From Argyresthia goedartella (taxonomy: Eukaryota > Arthropoda > Insecta > Lepidoptera > Argyresthiidae), in the NCBI GenBank assembly GCA_949825045.1, contig OX463818.1, forward strand, positions 35,542,906-35,606,905: a DNA stretch of 64,000 nt. Direction: 5' to 3'. Shown here in pieces: positions 1 through 9,514 of this stretch (positions within the stretch are counted from its first letter, which is position 1; each line of letters starts with the position of its first letter). The translations under genes were made by a program, and so were the position numbers. Under the pieces are notes generated by a model. That model saw nothing but the letters and a program-made list of their open reading frames with translations. It did no database searches and was not told where the DNA came from.

Positions 1-1
1 A

Positions 2-1258
2 AACTATAGACCAATTAGTCTAATGTCATCAATCTACAAGCTTTGTTCATACTACCTCACGAGAACACTCGATAACACAATAGACAGGGAACAGCCGATA
101 GAGCAAGCTGGATTTAGATCAGGATACAGCACCATAGATCATCTTCAAACAGTCAGTCAAATTATACAAAAGCATAAAGAATTTAACACTGAACTCTACA
201 TAGGTTTTGTGGATTACTGCAAGGCCTTCGACACGATTTCACACAACTCTCTATGGTCAGCTTTGAACTTGCATAAGGTAGAGCAACGGTACACCGAGAT
301 AATTCAAGAAATCTATAAGAATAGTATCGGTAGAGTTAGACTCGACAAAACCGGCCAACGATTCAGAATAGGAAGAGGAGTCAAACAAGGAGACCCCATG
401 TCACCTAAACTATTCCTAGCGGTGCTGGAATCGATTGTCCATCGCATTGACTGCACAAAAAGTGGTATAAACATCGGAGGCAAGTACTTGAGCCACTTAA
501 GATTTGCAGATGATATAGTACTATTTGCGAGAGAACCAAAAGAACTGGTAAACATGATGAGCGAATTAAGTTATCATAGCCATAGAGCAGGACTCGAAAT
601 GAATTTCACAAAAACAAAAATCATGACAAATGCGGGAAAGGTCCCAATAAAGATCGAAAATAAAGAAATTGAATATGTAGACGAATACATTTACTTAGGG
701 AAAATTATATCTTTCAGAAATGTAGACAAAGAAGAAATAGAACGCCGTATCACCATAGCATGGAAGAAATATTGGTCCATGAAAGAGATTTTAAAAGGAG
801 ATATACCAATAAAACTGAAGTCTAAAATACTTAATACATGTATACTTCCCTCACTCACATACGGATGTCAAACCTGGACACTTACTGCTGAAAACGCAAG
901 AAAAATCTCCATGTGCCAGAAGGCGATGGAGAGAAGTATAACCAATGTAAGGCTAAAAGATAGAAAACGAAGTTCAGAAATAAGAGAAAAAACAAAAGTC
1001 ATCGACGCCGTCGAACACGTGACAAGGATGAAGTGGAGATGGGCTGGACACCTGGCTAGATTGAAAGACGGTAGATGGACTAGGGCAGCGACGGAGTGGA
1101 AGGGACCAGAAGAAGGACGACGACGACCGGGACGGCCAAACAAGAGATGGTCGGACGACATTGTGGAGGTCGCAGGAAAGGACTGGCTTAAACGCGCGGA
1201 AGATAGGGAAGAGTGGCATCGCTTAGAGGAGGCCTTCACCCGATCAGGGCTTTCATAA
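2..1258 (+). CDS. RTE-like non-LTR retrotransposon reverse transcriptase, 5' cut by window edge
   Basis: The frame is open from base 2, ahead of the first Met at 23, and ends at TAA 1256-1258, so the window edge truncates it. Visible reverse transcriptase motifs, in order, are NYRPISL, a motif A segment (GFVDYCKAFDTISH), motif B (GVKQGDPMSPKLF) and the catalytic FADD box (LRFADDIVLFA). A C-terminal block with GHLARLKDGRW and a Gly/Pro/Arg-rich GRPNKRW segment follows, typical of the RTE/BovB-like elements that are abundant in Lepidoptera. The protein copies its own RNA into DNA at a target nick. No stop or frameshift interrupts the 419 visible codons, so the copy may be young. The endonuclease domain would lie to the left. 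The A+T-rich stretch after the stop (about 1259-1440) is probably its 3' UTR. The clade name is by eye. Confidence 0.85.
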   Translation, partial: NYRPISLMSSIYKLCSYYLTRTLDNTIDREQPIEQAGFRSGYSTIDHLQTVSQIIQKHKEFNTELYIGFVDYCKAFDTISHNSLWSALNLHKVEQRYTEIIQEIYKNSIGRVRLDKTGQRFRIGRGVKQGDPMSPKLFLAVLESIVHRIDCTKSGINIGGKYLSHLRFADDIVLFAREPKELVNMMSELSYHSHRAGLEMNFTKTKIMTNAGKVPIKIENKEIEYVDEYIYLGKIISFRNVDKEEIERRITIAWKKYWSMKEILKGDIPIKLKSKILNTCILPSLTYGCQTWTLTAENARKISMCQKAMERSITNVRLKDRKRSSEIREKTKVIDAVEHVTRMKWRWAGHLARLKDGRWTRAATEWKGPEEGRRRPGRPNKRWSDDIVEVAGKDWLKRAEDREEWHRLEEAFTRSGLS

Positions 1259-1439
1259 AATTAGCACGACAACAATTTTTAATAATCAATCTGCTATAAT
1301 ACTAAAAATAATAATGTACCTAATTTAAATTGATTTAATGCATGAAAAATGAAATGTTAAACCCTATTTTTTTATTATGAGATATTAAAAGGCTTTTTAT
1401 TTTTATTTTTTATTTTTGTTTTATTTATTAATTATGATA

Positions 1440-1645
1440 ATGACTAAATATTATATTTTGTATTAGTTAAGCATAAGCAATTTTTAAAAAAGAGATCTAA
1501 AAATCAAACTGTGGGAGTTTCTACGCCCTTCATCTCCCACAGTGATCCAATGAAGAGAAGTGGCAAAAAATGACGATTGCTAAGTATATGTAAATATCTA
1601 CAGTAATAAAGACATTAATAAATATTCAAATAAAAAGGTTAATTG
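1440..1645 (+). repeat. 3' UTR fragment of the CR1/jockey-like LINE, family J
   Basis: This matches, in the opposite orientation, the 3' UTR of the minus-strand LINE at 34021-35870. Shared blocks include GTATTAGTTAAGCA, AGATCTAAAAATCAA, the hairpin-forming CTGTGGGAG and CTCCCACAG pair, and the TACAGTAATAAAG end. Only the 3' end is present, as expected for a strongly 5'-truncated insertion. It lies directly after the RTE element. Confidence 0.7.
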
Positions 1646-1774
1646 TCTAACTGTTTACCACGTTGAGTAAAAAGTTACATCCAAAAAAACACACTTTGGC
1701 CCCCAGTTTTTATTTTTATTGTTGACTTTATGCACTCTAGGCTAGAGGGGTGTCATATTGAATTTAGAGAGACG

Positions 1775-2008
1775 TCACATGGCCTACATCCCGCGGACGA
1801 TGAAGATACTCATAATAATCATTTGTAAAATCTTGATAACTATTGAAGATGTTCTGGGCCATAGATGAACACACCGGTCAAAATCATAACCGTCCTTTGC
1901 CGTAGTCGGGTAAAAAACATAAGGTTCGACCGGCGCCCGGCGGGTTTCGAACCCGAGACCCGGTTGTGGTGTGGATCTCATATAGTCTCACTACGTTGCT
2001 ACATCAAA
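1775..2008 (-). repeat. tRNA-derived SINE-like element
   Basis: On the minus strand there is a tRNA-like head with a strong RNA polymerase III B-box (GGGTTCGAAACCC, 1954-1942). It is followed by a body with GACCGGTGTGTTCATCTATGG and an end near CATCGTCCGCGGGATGTAGG. The arrangement of B-box, unrelated body and A/T-rich tail is that of a SINE. The exact ends are uncertain and no target duplication was identified. Confidence 0.55.
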
Positions 2009-2170
2009 TATAAAAAAGAGTGTGCTTTAGACCACACAACTGAAGTAAAGGAGATGTGTACTTTTTCCAAGAGAGTTGGTACTTTATTCGAAATAGTCAT
2101 GAACCAAGTTAAAACCGAATTTATATGAAAGAATATAATTTAAAGGTTCTAAATACATATCGTGATCATT

Positions 2171-2558
2171 TTTTAAAACCGCCATTTATTTATTACTGTG
2201 ATTTTAAAATAATTATTTTTTTAAATAAAACTGCCACCCAGAACAATAATTTATTATGGCAACACTGTTCTGTCACGTCAATGTCAACAACCCCCTGTTC
2301 CGAGTCACGCCACAATCATCTACGAAGCCGTTCCGATTTAGCTTTGGCGATACAAAACGATGGCATCGTAGACGCTGTAATCGATTATGGTGTGATTCGG
2401 AACATGGGAAAGTGTCAAAAATGACAACTGATTGAATTGATTGATTGATTGAAATTAAGTTTTTTTGTTGCTGCAAAGTTAAGCAAAGGATGCAGGTTAT
2501 AAATCCTACCCATACAAATCATTTTTTTCAAAATTAATAAAGAATGGCGGTTTTAATA
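2171..2558. repeat. MITE-like inverted-repeat element with a second, inner inverted repeat
   Basis: An outer pair around AATGGCGGTTTTAA (2538-2558) is the reverse complement of the segment near 2174-2190. An inner, better pair starts GTTCCGAGTCACGCCACAAT at 2298 and has its complement ending near 2404 (GTGTGATTCGGAAC). There is no coding capacity, which suggests one short DNA transposon nested in another. Superfamily and target duplication are not clear. Confidence 0.4.
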
Positions 2559-4682
2559 AAATAAATAATTGCGTAGGCTTTATTTATACTCGTTTCCCTA
2601 CCAGAAAAACCGCATATGATTATGGTTCAAAAATCAGTACCGAAAAAATACATCTCCTTTCTTTAGCTCTAATGCTTCAAAAATACATCTCCTGCACTGT
2701 GTCTGGCTATGAGAGAAAGAGAGAAAGAAAATGTGCGCGCGCTACTCTCGTTCGTATCGCCCGATCACACTTTTGGTAACGCTCTCGTCTTACTCCCCAA
2801 GTCAAGCGTGCGTAAAGAAGTTTTACTTTAAAAACTACAAAAGTATGGTTATTTCTCTAGTAAGAATATTGTCAAAGTATCGTTAACGTGGGTATACAGG
2901 TCACTTCCAACATTTGTCACTCCTTCCGGGCGAAGTTTCGGGGAATATACATATGTTGTAATATTTTTTGTTACGTTTTCTAGAATCGATATTTCATGGT
3001 TTAGTTGATGGCTACTAGAGAAAAAATATGCCTCACTTTTACTCATCGACTCTTCATAGACTTTTCATGGAATTTTCATCGAAAGCGTCGAGCAAATACG
3101 AGATCTCAAGAGATTCAAATGATAAATAACATATAATGCTCGTTAAATTGATAGGAGTAGGTATATCGCATTTCTAATTACTTTAACGTGTATCTTATTC
3201 CTACGCCATAGAGTATATTTCGTTTGTCTTGTCATCCTATCATCTCCCCACACTCTGCGCCACCACGCCCTCACGTTTTGTTTTACTCTTTACCTAGCAA
3301 GCATACATTAGCAAGTGCAAACGATTTATTTATTTAAAAAAATCAGTGTCGAAAATTAGCTATTTAATATCATAATTAGTAAAGTATCAAAAATTTTGCA
3401 CGCGAGCAAAATCAGTGACCACAGCACAGTTCTATTTTCAAATGTTCCGGAGAAAAGCGACACATCCACCCTTTGGAAGGCCTCGGCCGGTACTGACTGA
3501 CTGAGACTGACCTGGGAACTCCTTCGCTCAAGCATCCCACGATTTTAGTAAATATTTATATTTTGGAGACCTAATATAGTCACGTTTGTAACTATTATTA
3601 GAGGTAATGGAATGTAATGGTGTGTAGTAGTTGCAAGGGAAAAAAGCCTGTGATTTATTATCACATTTTCCATCGTAAAGAAAAATAATTTCTTGCAATT
3701 GTATAATGGTCGCATAACTATTAAAAATTAATAAAATCGATTGATTTAATTTCAAAAGTACATGTAAGAGGAGAGCGTATTTATATTTAATCTTATTTTC
3801 GTAATTTTTATAGGTATTCGCCTTATTACGAGAGTGACGAAGAAAAGCAAATTCACAAAACCTGTCGCGATAATACTGCTGCTCTATTTGACATTCATGG
3901 AGCAATTACCATATATGTATTGATTAAAACTATATCGTTGAATAAATATCCTAATACACACTATATAAATTCGATTCCATATTAGCAGGCTTCACATCAA
4001 TCTGGAAAAGAAAGATTTTGCGTCTTGCCGATATAAACCGTCTTATAATCTAACTCAACACAGAAGTCGCTGTTAATCATTTTGAAATGATTTATTCCTG
4101 CATATTAATAACCTGGCGACTGAAGCGACGAAGCGTTACTGTTTCAGCTTGGGGAACAAATGCTTTCGTAAGTCTGTATTTCTGTCCGGATTTCTGTCTC
4201 TCTTCGGCAGGTCGCATTTCTCAACCGCTTTTAGTGAAATTTTGTGAGCAGGTTCGAAGATGATATGTTTGCAGAATCAGTTTTTTTGAATTTTTCAAAT
4301 TCGCGGAGATATGGGGTTGGAAATGTTAAAAAAAAAAAGCTAAAGCCCAAACGTCTTGACAGATTTAAAAAAAAATAGATGGTGCGAGTACCGTGAGATT
4401 TGCATAGGCTATATTGTTTTTCTATATAATTCAACAGGTTAAATTTTAAATTGCAAAATTTAGTTTACAAAGTATGCGAGGTCTACAGTTCACAGAGTTT
4501 AAAATCATTATTATTTTTTATTTTTTATTAAATATTTATTTCTGTTATCGAGATCCATTCAAAAATATATGTCTATGTATTCACGATGACAAATATTATC
4601 TATGGAATTAATTTAAATTCCAATCAATCAAATTAGAAATAATGTTAATTTAATTTCCAATCAATTAATTAGATATTAAATC

Positions 4683-4930
4683 AAAATTTTCACCCAATGG
4701 TGGATGAAAGGGCCATCCCATCTCTCTGCAAAAGCCTTAAGGATACCGTCATCGCTGCCGCGCATTCTGCGCAGCAATGACGCAGCTCTCTTGCTCATCA
4801 TCACGTGGAAGCCATCAGTGCGCGCGTCTGCGAACATCGCTGGAGCACTGCAGAAGCGCGGCAGCCCCAACAACCTCCTAAAGGCGATAATATGCGTATG
4901 GATGCGTAGGGTAGTATGCTGAATGTCTTC
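4683..4930 (-). pseudogene. Remnant of a LINE reverse transcriptase C-terminal region
   Basis: The minus-strand translation includes FRRLLGLPRFCSAPAMFADA, then DGFHVMMSKRAASLLRRMRG and a DGPFIHHWV end. I recognise this block as the C-terminal tail of jockey-type LINEs common in Lepidoptera. Only about 80 codons remain, with no RT catalytic motif, so this is a 3' fragment in an rg intron or flank. It is different from family J. Confidence 0.55.
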
Positions 4931-5039
4931 TGTGAATAACTGACCCACAGACTGCTGGTGTAGAAAGATTGGCAATACGCTTTAAAAAAAGTTATCCTTA
5001 TTTGTTTTGAGCATCGATCAAATATTATATTAAAAACTA

Positions 5040-5180
5040 ACTCAACATATTTTTAAAAACGATCTAAAAATCAATTAGTTCGCTCTGCTTCTCCCACAGT
5101 GGTTGATTGTAGAAAAGAGGCAAAAAATAGATTTACTAAGTAAATATTTATAGTAATAAAGAAATTTAATCTTTGACTTT
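5040..5180 (+). repeat. Family J LINE 3' UTR fragment
   Basis: Same 3' terminal block as 1440-1645: GATCTAAAAATCAA, then CTTCTCCCACAGTGG, then TATAGTAATAAAG and a TTTGACTT tail. Plus orientation; only the 3' end is present. Confidence 0.65.
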
Positions 5181-5185
5181 TGGTA

Positions 5186-6935
5186 GTCGCCAGAATTCCG
5201 AAGGCGTTAAAACTAAGAGATTGAAATCCAACAGCTCTAGTCCGGGTGTTCAAAATACGCATATTTGTCGAAGTTATGTAAGTACTTCAGTCTGCCGACC
5301 CTTCCACTTATCTCAAGGAAACATTGTCAAAAAGCTAGTCATTCATTGGCCTGACGATGCCAAATCTTTATTAATCATGAAAAGCAGGCAATGTAGTCAT
5401 TAATTTACTGATGATTGTATTCCAAACATTCGGATAATTATGTTAGCATCTCCGAAAATTTAAGGTTGCTAAATAAATAGTGCAATTAAAATTAAAATAA
5501 ACTCTTTCACGGAATTTGGTAAATGAAAAATTGTTTCACGGAATTCGTTGAAATTCCGGTGGCTGTTTATTTAGGACGAAGTTGTGAGTTTCGCAGGAAG
5601 TTGGCATCCCTGAGAAAGTTGGTATAAATAAACAACTCTGTTGGATACGGAAGGGTTGTGGCTATTTTTAGTTACCAAGTCAAAACGATTCTAGAGGCGT
5701 CCACATAAACTAATTTAAAAAAAACGGCCCCGTGCGAGTTGGACTCGCGAACCGAGGGTTCTGCACAAATCGCATTTTTTTGTGAGGAACTACAAATACA
5801 TTCAAATAAACGGTCTTCATATTTTGACCTTTATTTGTGCTATAAGACATTGCTTCGTTCAAATTTCATAAATCTAAGTCAACGGGAATATTTCGATTGT
5901 GTTGACCTGTTTTAGAGACCACAAACCTGAGAAATCGATATTAATTTCAACTTGATATCTACACGTTCTTGAGAAAAAGGCTTGACAACGAAGTGATCCT
6001 ATAAGTCCTATATAGGTTTCTTTTTCCTTCTATGCTACGAACTCCTAAAAAGTGTTTTTAAATAGAAAGGCAACCGGATAAGCACTGTCGGATATCGAGG
6101 TGTTAGTTTAGATAGAATTGACGCCTTGATAATTGCAGACTTGGCCCACTACTTCGAACGCGAGGCAACACTATTATCTTTATAACTTTGACAACTCTAT
6201 AAATTGCTATGGCTATTGTACAAAGAGGCCTTAGACGAGCAGACCTCACTGAAAAATACTTCAGGTTTTCTCCACTTTAATTTGAAACTTGTTCACTACA
6301 AGCAGTAAAGCAGTTTTAATTATCCCAGCAATCCCAACAAATCTGGACAACTTCACAAGGAATTATTCCTTTGTCCGATCCTAGAACCCGCGCTTTTATG
6401 CTTAATTTGTATTCAGTCAGCAGAGAGAATCTTAGATAGTTTTCAATCTAATTGTAAAATCCATTAAAGTGTACTCCTCGATGTTAAGATTTATTAAACA
6501 AAGCATGCTGCCTGTTAATATAAAGTCTAGAGAAATAGTTAGTGTATTACTGAAAAGTGAAGAAAATTCAGTCCATTCCTCGTCCGTCCAAAGTGATTAG
6601 ACCCACCCACTAGTAATAAATAAAGGGCTCCACACACCAACGCTCCGGCCCGGCGCGGCGCTTAGTGTCGGTTCGGTCTAGTACACGATTATCGCGATAC
6701 AAGTCCGGGTAAAGCCGACGGCTTTGGTGTGTAGTTAGGACATGGTTACGATTCATTTTAAAATCGCATGCAGTTTTGGAAAACACACGCCACTATTTGT
6801 CCAATGAGGAAAGAGAACATGGTTTTTCGTTCCATAAAAAAGGCATTGCAACCATCTTTCATGCATTCCCAGTACGGTTCCCAAACATGTATGCCTCATC
6901 CGTGCTGAAACCCAGTGTAAAGCAGCCAGTCTTAC
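5186..6935. other. rg intron or flank, no gene recognised
   Basis: No exon or complete element was identified. Around 5728-5765 a short piece (GTGCGAGTTGGACTCGCGAACCG is interrupted there) resembles the end of dispersed repeat family P, described at 57040-57462. Around 6630-6730 the DNA becomes GC-rich (CGGCCCGGCGCGGCGC) without a supported gene. Confidence 0.5.
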
Positions 6936-7040
6936 GTCGTGTGTGTTCTGCGTGGGGTCGTGCTCCACCTCGCCGAACCTATCTACCCGCAGATCGGTCG
7001 TCGGCAGCAGCGGCGCCTCGGCGTCGAATCGGAACTGGCC
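6936..7040 (-). CDS. rg: Candidate alternative rg exon, a diverged copy of exon 7633-7689
   Basis: The minus strand after an AG at 7042-7041 reads GQFRFDAEAPLLPTTDLR. This parallels the conserved exon just upstream in the gene, SQFRFDNECNISLPENHKR: identical QFRFD and E, similar length, and both start in phase 0. QFRFD is encoded with different synonymous codons in the two, suggesting selection on protein rather than a recent DNA copy. Two donors fit in phase 0: a weak GTAGAT after codon 18 (exon end 6987) and a better GTAAGA after codon 35 (exon end 6936), which would add VDRFGEVEHDPTQNTHD. The acceptor has a poor pyrimidine tract. It could be a mutually exclusive exon or a decayed duplicate. 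Confidence 0.4.
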
Positions 7041-7392
7041 CTGCCGTGCCGCCCACCGCACATACAGTAGGGTACAATAAGGAGGGTGTTTGCGAGCGGG
7101 TTACTCACGGACTATGGACATTGTGGTGATGTTCCGATTGGTCAAGTAGAGAACTGCGGTGTCTGGTGTACTATGGTAACTTCAGCACAATTTCATACTA
7201 ATTCTTAAGGTTTTCTAGGGGAACTGTTTAAGTTACATAACTGTTTTAAAATAGTATTAGACGACGCTATGTGGAACATGAAAAGATACAGCAACCTCAT
7301 TCGGTACTTCACCAAACTTCACAGGACACATAGAAGCAAAACAATGATGACAGAAGGCTAAAAACATAAGAGAGAAGGCGCGCCATGCTTAC

Positions 7393-7632
7393 ACGATTGC
7401 ATGCTTCCATATCTACAAGCATCGAGGCATGCGTGGCGGCCACTTCGCGCGCTTCCTCGGCCAGCCTCAGTCCGCGGGGTGTAGAGTCCTCCTTTATAAC
7501 TGTGGTCCTAGTATCTTCTTCGGGCGAAGCGCGAGTCTCAGGGGACTCAGGGGACTCATAGGACTCAGGGACTAGGGACGCAGGGTCAAGGAACTCTTGG
7601 AGTACAAGCGCGGACCCAGCCGAGTCTCTCAC
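7393..7632 (-). CDS. rg: Candidate 80-codon in-frame extension of rg exon 7633-7689 by an alternative donor
   Basis: If the donor GTGAGA at 7632 is skipped, the frame stays open for 80 codons to a second donor-like GTAAGC at 7392, also in phase 0, so the downstream frame would be kept. The predicted insert is acidic and Ser/Pro/Glu-rich, with DPASLVPESYESPESPETRA in its centre, and does not resemble random AT-rich intron. The DNA is locally GC-richer and has a short repeat of GGGGACTCA units. The frame closes at 7309-7311. No homology is claimed; it may be unconserved intron that happens to be open. Confidence 0.3.
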
Positions 7633-7689
7633 CCTTTTGTGATTCTCCGGTAAACTGATGTTGCACTCGTTGTCGAATCGAAATTGACT
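7633..7689 (-). CDS. rg: rg/neurobeachin exon, end of the ConA-like region
   Basis: This 57-base exon encodes SQFRFDNECNISLPENHKR in phase 0-0. It directly continues the previous exon, which ends GPGYK, to give the conserved GPGYKSQF junction of neurobeachin and LRBA. The acceptor is ATACAG and the donor AGG|GTGAGA. In relatives the next residues resemble VLYDGKL, which are not in this window. Rugose/neurobeachin proteins are large cytoplasmic BEACH-WD40 scaffolds that bind protein kinase A and act in vesicle traffic and synapse function (known for the family). This is the last strongly supported rg exon on the left. Confidence 0.8.
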
Positions 7690-7752
7690 CTGTATTCCGT
7701 TAGGTAAGCAGGGAAGAAAAATTACATCTTATTAGACTTTGGCCGTAGACGT

Positions 7753-7820
7753 TAACCGGATTATTCTGGCTTCGCTCGCAGATGTCTCCGTAATGAGCGT
7801 AGTACTACTTAATCCGGTTA
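7753..7820. repeat. Perfect 11-bp inverted repeat beside the rg alternative-exon region
   Basis: TAACCGGATTA (7753-7763) and its exact complement TAATCCGGTTA (7810-7820) flank a 46-base loop, about 60 bases upstream of the acceptor of exon 7633-7689 on the minus strand. It could be the remnant of a tiny MITE or an RNA stem near a splice site. Confidence 0.45.
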
Positions 7821-8181
7821 GAAAACCGCAGACCCGTATAGCTTCAGTTTGTGTCGACGAAGACAAATACTAAAACTAAGTAGTACCGAGACCTCAGGTG
7901 GAATCCGAGTTCTGAGTACAATCAGAACTAAGAAGTACAATTTAACAATTACTTAGGTACGTAATTTCGTTTTGAACTACGACGTTATAATAAACATGAA
8001 GTTTTGAAACGCCGTCATCTGAGTTTAGATTAAAGTACATACATAAAAAAAAGTTTTTTTAGATAATGCAGTAATTCAAACATCTTGGTGTAATCGGAAT
8101 TACGAATGAAGAATCATCATCAATCAATTCTATTCAATTTCTTACAACCACCAGGACATCAAACATCGTGAGAAGTCATAC

Positions 8182-8328
8182 CTTATATCCAGGTCCCAGT
8201 CGGTGCATCGCGCAGATCTGATGCGTGGTGAGCGCTTCCCCAAACAGATAGATCGCCGCCATCTGTCCGCAGAACACTCGCTCCTCATCCAGCTCTGCCG
8301 TGGCTCCGATGTAGCATTTGTCGAACGG
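8182..8328 (-). CDS. rg: rg/neurobeachin exon, ConA/LamG-like domain
   Basis: The 147-base exon (49 codons, phase 0-0) begins [20 protein letters not shown] after a pyrimidine-rich TTCTTTCAG acceptor and ends MHRLGPGYK before donor GTATGA. It contains the blocks [15 protein letters not shown] and [14 protein letters not shown], which I recognise from neurobeachin/LRBA/rugose proteins. This is the C-terminal part of the ConA-like lectin fold that precedes the armadillo region. The preceding exon (ending STND) is 20.8 kb away, at 29085. Confidence 0.92.
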
Positions 8329-8439
8329 CTGAAAGAAGACAGGAATTTGTATAAGAATAGTCAATAGTCAATAGTCAATAGTCAAAGTACTTTATTACTG
8401 TAGATATTTACATATACTTAGCAAACGTCATTAATACTA

Positions 8440-8666
8440 CACTGAAGAGCAATGAAAAAGTTCCAGTGACAGCACCAAATTACTCCTAAACGAGAAGGGC
8501 TAGCTTAATAACGCCGTCTGCAATATTGAAGTACATTTAACAGCACAAAAGAATATAACCAATTAAAAACGTAAATATTGTGTTCAAGTTTTAATTCTTT
8601 GTCTTAGGAGATATTAGATTGTTTGTCGGCATTTTGTGGATGGAACTTTTTCATTGCTCATCAGTG
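8440..8666. mobile_element. 227-bp MITE with about 27-bp terminal inverted repeats and TA flanks
   Basis: The left end CACTGAAGAGCAATGAAAAA and the right end, whose complement reads CACTGATGAGCAATGAAAAA, match over about 27 bases with one gap. Both are bounded by TA (8438-8439 and 8667-8668), the target duplication of Tc1/mariner elements. There is no coding capacity, so it would depend on a transposase from elsewhere. It lies inside the 3' UTR of LINE J copy 1. Confidence 0.65.
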
Positions 8667-8827
8667 TATATTACTTACGGCTGTATTCCTAATAATAATT
8701 ATAAATATAAATAAAAATAAAAAAAAAAACATAAAATCTTATAGCACTAAAATAATTACAATAACTTATATTTCAATATTAAAGTTACACTATTTTCGTA
8801 AAGCAGTCCAAAGACCAGCATCTTACT

Positions 8828-8930
8828 ATTATATACACACGTATCACAAACCTTCTTTACTGCGTCCAAAAAAACGTTAAGACCAGCATAATGTTATACT
8901 ACTTGGTAAAAATTCATTTCTTATCTTAAT
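8828..8930 (-). repeat. Partial copy of repeat family Q
   Basis: The reverse complement matches the end of the repeats at 32588-33060 and 52976-53355: shared blocks are AGCATAATGTTA, ACTACTTGGTAAAAA and the CTTTACTGCGT to ACACACGTATCA segment. It joins LINE J copy 1 near 8935. Confidence 0.6.
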
Positions 8931-9118
8931 ATTGATTGATTGATCGTACATACATCATATTTTCGAAAATAAATTGACTAGCTACTGTTAGTATGTCAAT
9001 TTCTTTAAAAAGCTCTCTTAAGGAGTCTGTTCGTTTTAAATTATAAATTGCTCGAATAGCTCTTTTCTGTAAAATAAAAATAGTTTGAATATCCGCTGCT
9101 TTCCACCACAACAAGATA

Positions 9119-9371
9119 ATAATAATAATAATACCTTGGACACTATTTACACACATTGATCTAGCCCCAAACTAGGATTCCCTGTATCTTGGGTACCAGA
9201 CAACGATACACATACTTATATAGATAAATATTATACTTAGATAGATAAACAACCATGACTAGGGTACAAACATCCGTTCTCATCAATCAAATATTTGCCC
9301 CCACCGGGACTCGAACCCGGGACCCTTAGCTTCGTAGGCAGGGTCACTGTCGACTCGGCCATTCGGCTCGT
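9119..9371 (-). mobile_element. Full-length SINE nested in LINE J copy 1
   Basis: The minus strand starts CGAGCCGAATGGCCGAGTCG and has a polymerase III B-box GGGTTCGAGTCCC near 9320-9308. It continues into a body with CTATCTAAGTATAATATTT and ends in a poly(ATT) tail at 9119-9135. The 6-bp duplication AAGATA flanks it (9113-9118 and 9372-9377), and the uninterrupted LINE J copy 2 shows the single AAGATA at the matching place (34714-34719). This gives a precise, 253-bp insertion. Confidence 0.85.
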
Positions 9372-9514
9372 AAGATACCATAGGACATCACACTATGAAA
9401 GTAACTAAAATATACTAGCCTAGATGTAGCTACATCCGTGCTTTGTCTGATGTTCCTAACAGCGTAAGCCGCAGAACTTAATTTACCAGCCAATTTATCT
9501 ATGTGGGGTCCCCA

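Larger units (their letters stand above)
1646..4682. other. rg intron or flank with a SINE and an inverted-repeat element; otherwise no gene seen
   Basis: Apart from the SINE near 1775-2008 and the inverted-repeat element near 2171-2558, no coding region of recognisable type was seen. The longest minus-strand open frames (for example 3528-3905) are Asn/Tyr/Lys-rich translations of AT-rich DNA. A next rg exon, whose start in relatives resembles VLYDGKL, was looked for on the minus strand and not found, so it probably lies left of the window. Confidence 0.5.

Noticed and set aside
3528..3905. 125-codon minus-strand frame
   Set aside because: Asn/Tyr/Lys/Leu-rich translation of AT-rich DNA, with no motif and no splice support.
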